A stretch of DNA of 7,842 bases, from NCBI GenBank assembly GCA_026645375.1, contig JAPFFX010000320.1, forward strand, positions 1 through 7,842, in the 5' to 3' direction. This DNA comes from Citricoccus sp. WCRC_4 (GTDB taxonomy: Bacteria > Actinomycetota > Actinomycetes > Actinomycetales > Micrococcaceae). Both the position numbers and the translations under genes were made by a program. The notes beneath the pieces are model-generated. The model searched no databases, was not told where the DNA came from, and saw only the letters and a program-made list of their open reading frames with translations. This document shows, piece by piece, positions 1 through 5,678 of the stretch; the first letter of the stretch is position 1; the number at the start of each line of letters is the position of its first letter.

Positions 1-1005
1 CAGGAGCAGACGGTGACCCTGGCCTCGGGAGAGCGGCTCGCCTACGACGGTCTCGTGATCGCCAGCGGCATCCGGCCCCGACGGCTGCATGTCCCCGGGC
101 CCACGGTCGGCCGCCACGTGGTGCGGACCCTCGAGGATGCCCTGGGCCTCCACCGGCAGATGCGCCCCGGCACGCGCGTCGTGGTCGTCGGCTGCGGATT
201 CATCGGCTGCGAGGTGGCGGCCACGGCCCGCGAACTGGGTTGCGAGGTGCGCCTCGTGGAGGGATCCCGTGGCCCGATGCACCGGGTCCTCGGCGAGGAG
301 GTCTCCGTCGTCATGCGCGACTGGCTGACCGGCCGCGGGATCGGGATCCTCACCGGGCACTCGGTGGAGGAGTACCTCACCGCGGAGGGCATCCAGGACG
401 ACGGTGGCCCGGCCCTCGCAGCCGGGGTGCGCCTGGCGGACGGGACCGAGATCCAGGGTGACGTCGTCGTCGAGGCCGTCGGCTCGGTGCCGAACACCGA
501 GTGGCTGGAGGACAACGGACTGGACCTGACCGACGGCGTCGTCGTGGACGAGCGCCTGCGCGTGGCCGGAGCGGGGCACGCCGTCGCCCTCGGGGACATC
601 GCCCGGTACCAGGACCCCTGGGCCGACGGCGAGATGCGCCGGGTCGAGCACTGGCAGGGGGCCATCGACATGGCCAAGACGGCGGCCCGGACGCTGGTCG
701 CGGACCTCACCGGTTCCGAACCGCCGGCAGCCTACGCGGCCGTCCCCAGCTTCTGGAGCGACCAGTTCGGCATCCGCATCCAGGGCATCGGGGCACCCCA
801 CCGCGCCACGGACACGGCGGTGCTCGAAGGATCACTCGACGCCGTCGAGGACGGCGTGGTCATCCGCTATGACCGTGACGGCCTCGCAGTGGGCGTCGTG
901 ACCATCGGCCTGCCGGCCGGGCGACTCGTGCACTTCCGCAAGCTGCTCGGGCAGCCCACCCCGGTACCCGACCGGACGGCCGAGCCCGTCGGCGTCGCCT
1001 CCTGA
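1..1005 (+). CDS. FAD/NAD(P)-dependent ferredoxin reductase, 5' end outside window
   Basis: This is the C-terminal 334 residues of a pyridine-nucleotide-disulfide-family reductase. The reading frame is open from base 1, so the N-terminal FAD-binding Rossmann motif lies upstream and the GTG at 13 is not the real start. Visible in order are the LxYDxLVIASGxRPR strand ending the first FAD part, an NAD(P)-binding Rossmann motif GCGFIG (fragment residues 64-69) followed by EVA and an acidic strand end (VEG), the second FAD motif with ALGDIA near residue 197, then HWQGA and PSFWSDQFG, the hallmark of the C-terminal domain of oxygenase-coupled ferredoxin reductases. Such enzymes pass electrons from NAD(P)H to a 2Fe-2S ferredoxin that feeds a Rieske oxygenase or cytochrome P450. 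The gene ends 46 bases before the ligase gene and is probably in the same operon. The oxygenase and ferredoxin partners should be just upstream, which is inference. A nitrite-reductase-like or rubredoxin reductase is possible but less likely given the FWSDQ domain. Confidence 0.9.
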   Translation, partial: QEQTVTLASGERLAYDGLVIASGIRPRRLHVPGPTVGRHVVRTLEDALGLHRQMRPGTRVVVVGCGFIGCEVAATARELGCEVRLVEGSRGPMHRVLGEEVSVVMRDWLTGRGIGILTGHSVEEYLTAEGIQDDGGPALAAGVRLADGTEIQGDVVVEAVGSVPNTEWLEDNGLDLTDGVVVDERLRVAGAGHAVALGDIARYQDPWADGEMRRVEHWQGAIDMAKTAARTLVADLTGSEPPAAYAAVPSFWSDQFGIRIQGIGAPHRATDTAVLEGSLDAVEDGVVIRYDRDGLAVGVVTIGLPAGRLVHFRKLLGQPTPVPDRTAEPVGVAS

Positions 1006-1051
1006 CCCCTGCGGTGCCCGTCCGGGCTCCGCTGAACAGATCGGAAAGACC

Positions 1052-2533
1052 ATGACTGACACCATCGACCGCACCGTGGGCGTCGAGCCCCATCTGGAAC
1101 TGCTGGACCACACCACCAGGGCCAACGGCTGCAACCTCACCGAGCTCTACCAGGAGCGCGTGGGCAACCTGCTCCAGGACAACGACGCCTTCCACCGGCA
1201 CCAGCAGGCGAACCTGGCCGAGGAGACGGTGGCCCGGATCACCGAGCAGATCGAACGGTCCGGGGTGAAGTACCTCTACTACATGCTCCCCACCCTGCAC
1301 TCCCGGACGGTGGCCAAGATGGTCCCGGCCAAGCACATCGTGCGCAACCTGGAGAAGGGCATCAGCTTCCACCGCACGGCGCTGTCCGACCTGCAGACCG
1401 ACATCTTCGGCAACCTGATCGGCGGTGGGGTCGAGGCCAAGGAGTTCGTCGCGCTGCCGCAGGCCGAGACCTTCCAGCAACTGCCCTGGGACCCCGAGAT
1501 CGGCCGGATCTTCTGTGCCGCCTACGAGCCGCCGCACCTGCCGGTCGTGGGAGGGCGTCCGCTCGCCGTGGACGCGCGGGCGAACATGCACCGCACCCAC
1601 CAGCTGTTGAAGGACACCTTCGGGCTGACCATGAAGTCCGGCACCGAACCGGAGATGACCTGGCGCGGGGACACCATCAAGCCCGTGCTGGTCCCCGGCC
1701 ACAGCCCGGCCTACCAGGTCGAGAACCTGGAGACCATGCGCCCGATCTACAAGCGGATCGAGGAGTACGCCGATGCGCTCGGCTTCGACATGATCGAGGG
1801 CGACTACGAGGACCAGGGACAGATCGAGCTCAACTGGAACTTCGACGACATCGAGCTGACCGCCGACCGGCTGGTGACCTACCGGCAGATCTGCTCCCAG
1901 GTGGCCCGCGAATTCGACGTCGAGGCCAGTTTCATGCCCAAGCCCTACCTGGGTTCCATGGGCAACGGCTGCCACCACAACATCAGCCTGTGGAACGAGG
2001 AGGGCGACAACACCTTCGTCATCGACGGCGTCCAGGAACTGCACATGTCCCAGTTGGGGCGGTGGGCCATCGGGGGCATCCTGAAACACGCTCCGGGCAT
2101 GATGCTCGTGATGGCGAGCACGGTCAACTCCTACAAGCGCTTCTGGGACCCGGGCCAGTTCGCCCCGGCACGGGCCGACTGGGGCCTGGACGACCGTGCC
2201 AGCCTCGTGCGCATCTCGGCCAACGGCCGCGCCGAGGTCCGCGTGCCGGACGCGGCGGTCAACCCCTACCTGTCCCATGCCCTGCTGGTCGCCTCGATCG
2301 CGGACGGCATCGGCAACCGGATCGAGCCGCCGGCCCCGGGCGTGCGGGGCGAGGCCCTGCCGTTGTCCCTCGGCGAGGCCATCGAGGCGTTCCGCGCCGA
2401 TGAGTACATCCAGCGCAGCCTGCCGCAGGACCTGGTCCAGTTGCTGCTGGACACGAAGTCCGACGAGTGGGCCCGCTACTGCGGCGCGGTCACCGAGTGG
2501 GAGTACCAGCAGTACTGGCAGGCGATCCCGTGA
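1052..2533 (+). CDS. Glutamine-synthetase-like gamma-glutamyl-amide (glutamate-amine) ligase
   Basis: The 493-residue cytosolic protein has the complete glutamine synthetase fold: an N-terminal beta-grasp part (about 70-165) and a catalytic barrel (about 175-490). Visible active-site motifs are GTEPEMTW (E199, E201), GDYEDQGQIEL (E259), GNGCHHNIS (H308), NSYKRF (360-364) and RAEVRVPD followed by NPYL (E395, R397). By hand alignment, the two acids that hold ammonium in E. coli GlnA are replaced: Asp50 by H107 and Glu327 by F370. This fits ligases that use an organic amine instead of ammonia, such as PuuA (putrescine), IpuC (isopropylamine), AtdA1/TdnQ (aniline) and GMAS (methylamine). The expected reaction is glutamate + amine + ATP giving a gamma-glutamyl amide, ADP and phosphate. 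The ATG at 1052 has GGAAAG just upstream at 1043-1048. Two PuuD-like hydrolases downstream support the gamma-glutamyl route. The true amine is unknown, and a role as ordinary GlnA is unlikely. Confidence 0.92.
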   Translation: MTDTIDRTVGVEPHLELLDHTTRANGCNLTELYQERVGNLLQDNDAFHRHQQANLAEETVARITEQIERSGVKYLYYMLPTLHSRTVAKMVPAKHIVRNLEKGISFHRTALSDLQTDIFGNLIGGGVEAKEFVALPQAETFQQLPWDPEIGRIFCAAYEPPHLPVVGGRPLAVDARANMHRTHQLLKDTFGLTMKSGTEPEMTWRGDTIKPVLVPGHSPAYQVENLETMRPIYKRIEEYADALGFDMIEGDYEDQGQIELNWNFDDIELTADRLVTYRQICSQVAREFDVEASFMPKPYLGSMGNGCHHNISLWNEEGDNTFVIDGVQELHMSQLGRWAIGGILKHAPGMMLVMASTVNSYKRFWDPGQFAPARADWGLDDRASLVRISANGRAEVRVPDAAVNPYLSHALLVASIADGIGNRIEPPAPGVRGEALPLSLGEAIEAFRADEYIQRSLPQDLVQLLLDTKSDEWARYCGAVTEWEYQQYWQAIP

Positions 2534-3306
2534 GCCGGATGACTCATCCGCAGGACGCCGTGGCGGTGGCGTCGGCCGGTGTCCTGGAGAGGGGACTGCT
2601 CCGCCTGGCCTGCATCGACTCGGAGGCGCACCCGTTGTTCGACCTCTCGCCGGACGGAGGGCGGACGAGGACCGGTTACGAGCCGGACGCGGCGGCCCTG
2701 GTCGCCGAGGAGATCGGCGCGTCGATCGAGTGGACGGTGCTGCCGTGGGACCAGATGCTCACGGCCGTACGGGACGGGCGTGCCGACGCCGTGTGGTGCG
2801 GCCAGGGGATCATCCCCTCCCGTCAGGAGCAGGTGGACTTCACGCGGCCGTACGCCATCTTCAACGAGTCGGTGCTGGTGCGTGCGGACGACCCGGCCAA
2901 GGGGCCGGAGGACTTCTCCGGGCGCCGGGTCGCGGCGATCGAGGGCAGCGCCAACATGCGGCTGGCGGAGACCTTCCCCGGCGCGGTCCTGGTGCCGTTC
3001 GCCTCCACGGACGACGTGTTCGGTGACATGATCCAGGCCGTCCGGGACGGGACCGTCGATGCGATGGTGGACGACGACGTCGTGACCGTGCCCCTGGGTG
3101 AGGACCCGGACTTCCGGATCGCCTTCACCGCACCCACCCGGAACCCCTGGGGGGTCGGCGTGGCCAAGGACCGGCCGGACCTGTTGCGGCTGCTGGACGA
3201 GGCGCTGGGCCGGGTCATCGTCTCGGGCCGGCTCGAGGCGGCCTGGGGCCGGTGGATGCCCCACCTGCCCTTCCCCCAGTCGCTGCACGAGGGAAGGCCG
3301 TCATGA
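2530..3306 (+). CDS. Cytosolic family-3 substrate-binding-protein-like protein
   Basis: The 258-residue product has the two-lobe fold of polar-amino-acid ABC binding proteins. Recognisable pieces are the first strand LRLACID (24-30), the helix motif TGYEPDAAALVAEEIG (48-63), W73 with DGRADAVWCG (82-91), SRQEQVDFTRPY (97-108), the inter-lobe return GRRVAAIEGSANMRL (131-145), and DGTVDAMVDDD (173-183). R98 aligns by hand with the Arg that binds the ligand carboxylate in HisJ-type proteins, and D181-D183 with the acid that binds the amino group, so an alpha-amino-acid head group may be the ligand. No signal peptide, twin-arginine motif or lipobox precedes the domain; C28 lies inside the first strand. 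The GTG at 2530 overlaps the ligase stop codon (GTGA); an ATG at 2539 is the alternative start. No permease or ATPase gene is present. Possible roles are a cytosolic sensor or chaperone for gamma-glutamyl intermediates, or an enzyme evolved from this fold, as cyclohexadienyl dehydratase was. All three are inference. Confidence 0.88.
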   Translation: MSRMTHPQDAVAVASAGVLERGLLRLACIDSEAHPLFDLSPDGGRTRTGYEPDAAALVAEEIGASIEWTVLPWDQMLTAVRDGRADAVWCGQGIIPSRQEQVDFTRPYAIFNESVLVRADDPAKGPEDFSGRRVAAIEGSANMRLAETFPGAVLVPFASTDDVFGDMIQAVRDGTVDAMVDDDVVTVPLGEDPDFRIAFTAPTRNPWGVGVAKDRPDLLRLLDEALGRVIVSGRLEAAWGRWMPHLPFPQSLHEGRPS

Positions 3307-4127
3307 GCGGGCAGGGCCACCCCGAGGAGGGCAGGCGTCCACTCATCGCGGTGCCGGCCATGTGGTCCGAGCAGATCCGGGGACTGCGCTTCTCCGGCTC
3401 CGTCGTGGCCAATGCCGTGCTGGAGGCCATCGTCCGGGCCGGCGGCGAGCCCGTGCTGGTCTTCCCCGGTGAGGCCTTCAGCCGGTGGGACCTCATCGAC
3501 GGCATGGTGCTGCCGGGCGGCTCTGACATCCAGCCGGGGCGCTACGGGCAACCGGCCGACGAGGGACTGACCCTCACCGACTTCCGCGGACAGGACGACG
3601 CCGACGCGCGGGCGATCGCCTGGGCCGAGCAGTCCGGGGTGCCCAGCCTGCTCATCTGCCGGGGCATGCAGCTGTGGAACGTGGAACGCGGAGGCACCAT
3701 GGTGCAGCACTGGCCCACCGAGGCACTGCAGCACACCGGCACCGTCCACGACGTCGTGATCGACCCGGCCAGCCGGCTGGGGGGGGCCCTGGGCGGAGCC
3801 TCCGGCGTGGACGTGTCGAGCTACCACCACCAGGCGGTGGACCGCATCGGTCACGGACTGGCCGTCGTCGCGCGTGCCCCGGACGGATGCGTGGAGGCGC
3901 TCGAGGACAGCGGTCTCGAGATCGTCGCCGTCCAGTGGCACCCCGAGGACCGCGCGCAGACGGTGTCCACCGACCAGGCGCTGTTCGACTGGGTGGTGGA
4001 GGCCGCACGCAACCGCCGCGATGCCCGCGGAACTCCCGACCATCCCCGAGGGGCGGTCCCGGCGTATCGTCAGCATCAATCGACCCGGCCGCTCCGGCCC
4101 CGACGACAGGAGGACCCGGTCGCATGA
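3303..4127 (+). CDS. PuuD-like gamma-glutamyl amide hydrolase, copy 1 (peptidase C26)
   Basis: The 274-residue class I glutamine-amidotransferase-fold protein is probably a hydrolase that frees glutamate from a gamma-glutamyl amide, as PuuD does for gamma-glutamyl-GABA. The catalytic set is visible: nucleophile elbow LLICRGMQ with C119, and QWHPED with H213 and E215. PGGSDIQP (71-78) and SYHHQAVD (173-180) are further family signatures. The start ATG at 3303 overlaps the preceding stop (ATGA) and has GAGGGAAGG at 3289-3297. There is no leader peptide, so it is cytosolic. The domain ends around residue 236; the last 38 or so residues form an Arg/Pro-rich tail without family resemblance that runs into the next gene's ribosome site. 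The next gene is a paralogue with the same fold, so the two may have different substrates or form a mixed oligomer. Which compound each cleaves cannot be read from sequence. Confidence 0.9.
   Translation: MSGQGHPEEGRRPLIAVPAMWSEQIRGLRFSGSVVANAVLEAIVRAGGEPVLVFPGEAFSRWDLIDGMVLPGGSDIQPGRYGQPADEGLTLTDFRGQDDADARAIAWAEQSGVPSLLICRGMQLWNVERGGTMVQHWPTEALQHTGTVHDVVIDPASRLGGALGGASGVDVSSYHHQAVDRIGHGLAVVARAPDGCVEALEDSGLEIVAVQWHPEDRAQTVSTDQALFDWVVEAARNRRDARGTPDHPRGAVPAYRQHQSTRPLRPRRQEDPVA
4108..4113 (+). promoter_or_regulatory. Ribosome binding site for PuuD-like copy 2
   Basis: A full AGGAGG lies 10 bases before the ATG at 4124, inside the tail codons of copy 1. It settles the start of copy 2 at the ATGA overlap. 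Confidence 0.75.
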
Positions 4128-4930
4128 CCGCCACCGACGACCTGGTACTGAGGCCGCAGGACGTCCTGCCCTCGCCCCTGGAACTGCCGCACGCTGACGT
4201 GGACATCGCCGTCGTGGCCCAGTTGAACCTCCCGGGCCAGACGGAGGAGACGTACCGGCTGCTCCGGCGATTCACCCGGCTCACGCTCGAGGAACTGCGC
4301 GACGCCGGGGCCCGGCCCGCGCTGGTCGACGTCAGTGCCGATGAGGAGCCGGACTACGAGATCGTCCGCCGGGCGCACGGGATCATCGTCCTGGGCGGTG
4401 GTGATGTCGATCCCTCGTTCTACGGCGTCCACGAACCGATCCCGCACGAGTTCGGCCGCGATCCCCGCTCGGACGAGCGACAACTGAGGATGATCCACGC
4501 AGCCATCGAGGACGACGCGGCCCTCCTGGCGGTCTGCCGTGGCTCCCAGCTGTTGAACGTGGCGTGCGGGGGGACACTGGTCCGGGACCTGCAGCCGGGA
4601 ACGCTCCATCACGGTACCGAGGGCGCCCCCATGTTCCTCGACGAGCAGGTCGAGCTGGCACAGGACACCCGCCTGCACCAGGCCTACGGACGGGATCGGC
4701 TCACGGTGCGCAGCGGCCACCACCAGGCCGTCGACCGCGTCGGGGAGGGACTGCGGGTCGCCGCCCGTGCCCTGGACGGTGTCGTGGAGGCGACGGAGCG
4801 CGTGGACAACACGTGGGTCGTCGGCGTGCAGTGGCATCCAGAGGACGGCGATGGTGCCGGAGACGACCGGCTGCTGCTCTTCAACGCCTTCCTGGACCAG
4901 GCGCGGGCCCGTTCCCGCTCCCGGGTCTGA
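4124..4930 (+). CDS. PuuD-like gamma-glutamyl amide hydrolase, copy 2 (peptidase C26)
   Basis: The 268-residue second paralogue of the class I amidotransferase fold is likewise predicted to hydrolyse a gamma-glutamyl amide to glutamate and an amine or amino acid. Visible signatures are LGGGDVDPSFYG (90-101), nucleophile elbow LAVCRGSQLLNV (C138), GHHQAVD (198-204), and QWHPED with H238 and E240. It keeps the GGDVDP loop typical of PuuD more closely than copy 1, which has GGSDIQP. An N-terminal stretch of about 25 residues precedes the first strand (VDIAVVAQ). The ATG at 4124 overlaps the stop of copy 1 (ATGA), and a perfect AGGAGG lies at 4108-4113 with 10 bases spacing, so this gene can be translated independently as well as by coupling. 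It is the last gene of the operon: its stop codon lies inside the hairpin at 4927-4947. The physiological substrate is inferred only from the ligase upstream. Confidence 0.91.
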   Translation: MTATDDLVLRPQDVLPSPLELPHADVDIAVVAQLNLPGQTEETYRLLRRFTRLTLEELRDAGARPALVDVSADEEPDYEIVRRAHGIIVLGGGDVDPSFYGVHEPIPHEFGRDPRSDERQLRMIHAAIEDDAALLAVCRGSQLLNVACGGTLVRDLQPGTLHHGTEGAPMFLDEQVELAQDTRLHQAYGRDRLTVRSGHHQAVDRVGEGLRVAARALDGVVEATERVDNTWVVGVQWHPEDGDGAGDDRLLLFNAFLDQARARSRSRV

Positions 4931-4947
4931 GTCCTTCGCGGACTCAG
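4927..4947. terminator. Shared hairpin between convergent genes
   Basis: CTGAGTCC (4927-4934) and GGACTCAG (4940-4947) form a perfect 8-bp stem around the 5-base loop TTCGC. The arms contain the stop codons of both flanking genes: TGA at 4928-4930 on the plus strand and TGA (read as TCA) at 4944-4946 on the minus strand. There is no clear U-tract on either side, which is common in high-GC actinobacteria. It probably acts as a bidirectional terminator or 3'-end stabiliser. Confidence 0.65.
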
Positions 4948-5678
4948 GCGGACTGCATCGTGCCCCACTGCACGGCCAGCGTGGGCACCCGGGTGGGCAG
5001 GCTCATCCGGGTGCCGCTCTCCGGGTCCTGCGGGAGCCGGTCACCGGGCAGGTAGTGGGCCGAGTTCGAGCAGACGATCCTGTCCTCGGCGGTCACCAGG
5101 GCCACCGCGACGTCCAGCCCCCGGCAGCGGGCGAGCACGACGCGCTCGAGGGTACTGACCGGGATGTCCGCACCGGCGACCCCCACGAACACCCCGCCGC
5201 TGGCGATGGGCACCGTGGCCGTGAGCACGTAGTCGTCCACGCCCAGGTAGTCCAGGTAGGGTCCTGCCAGCGTGGACCCACCCGTCCTGCGCGGCGTCTC
5301 GAACCAGGGCAGGCGCATGAAGTCGTAGTACTCGGTCGAGTCCGCGTCGTAGACGAATCCATACGGCTCGAACCCGCCCGCCTGGCTCCGCACCTGCCAC
5401 TGGATGAGCTGCTCGGCAATGGCGATCCGGTCCGGGTCGAAGATGAATCCGGCACCATCGGCCATCTTCCGCCGGGACAACAGGTCGATGGCCTGGTCCC
5501 GCATGGCCTGCAGCTGGTGCTCGTCGAACGGGCCCACCGCGGCCGTGGCATCGACGGGGCCGGGGGAGGCCACCGCGGCCCGGACGGCCTCCGCCATGTG
5601 CTCCAGATCGGCGTACAGGTCGTCGAATTCGGTGGCCAGGGATTCGCGCAGGGACCTGACATCATCAAGTGCGGTCAT
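4944..5678 (-). CDS. Soluble Cache-domain ligand sensor without membrane anchor
   Basis: The 244-residue protein consists of an N-terminal amphipathic helix region (about 4-40) and a Cache fold. The Cache hallmarks are YYDFMRLPWF (117-126), GPYLDY (139-144), VLTATVPI (151-158) and FVGVAGADI (164-172). Cache domains usually bind small ligands outside the membrane in chemoreceptors and kinases. Here there is no transmembrane helix, signal peptide or output domain (no HAMP, kinase, GGDEF or methyl-accepting part), so the protein should be cytosolic. By hand comparison with the amino-acid-binding dCache motif, W125, Y141 and D171 keep the aromatic and acidic positions that contact an amino group, while the carboxylate-binding Arg position before PW is L123. 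This would fit an amine ligand, but it is a recalled motif and needs alignment. The ATG at 5678 has AGGAGG 9 bases upstream. The gene overlaps the regulator's end by 14 bases, so the two are co-translated and may form a sensor-regulator pair. Confidence 0.85.
   Translation of the reverse strand: MTALDDVRSLRESLATEFDDLYADLEHMAEAVRAAVASPGPVDATAAVGPFDEHQLQAMRDQAIDLLSRRKMADGAGFIFDPDRIAIAEQLIQWQVRSQAGGFEPYGFVYDADSTEYYDFMRLPWFETPRRTGGSTLAGPYLDYLGVDDYVLTATVPIASGGVFVGVAGADIPVSTLERVVLARCRGLDVAVALVTAEDRIVCSNSAHYLPGDRLPQDPESGTRMSLPTRVPTLAVQWGTMQSA

Noticed and set aside
860..2278. Long minus-strand open frame (472 codons) opposite the ligase gene
   Set aside because: It mirrors the codon positions of a well-recognised ligase gene, gives a Val/Gly/His/Arg-rich product without any domain, and is a usual GC-rich shadow.
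2467..2529. Upstream extension of the binding-protein-like gene that might supply a signal peptide
   Set aside because: The added residues have two Arg near the start but then only a short, proline-broken hydrophobic run with Asp and Arg after it and no cleavage site. They lie in the conserved end of the ligase gene, and GTG at 2530 with a 4-base overlap is the better start.
1052..2533. Canonical ammonia-assimilating glutamine synthetase (glnA)
   Set aside because: The ammonium-site acids are not in place, the N-terminal part differs from GlnA type I, and the neighbours are amine-catabolic genes.
2823..4079. Minus-strand open frame (418 codons) opposite the binding-protein-like and first hydrolase genes
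   Set aside because: It spans two genes with clear families on the plus strand and has no recognisable motif, so it is a shadow.
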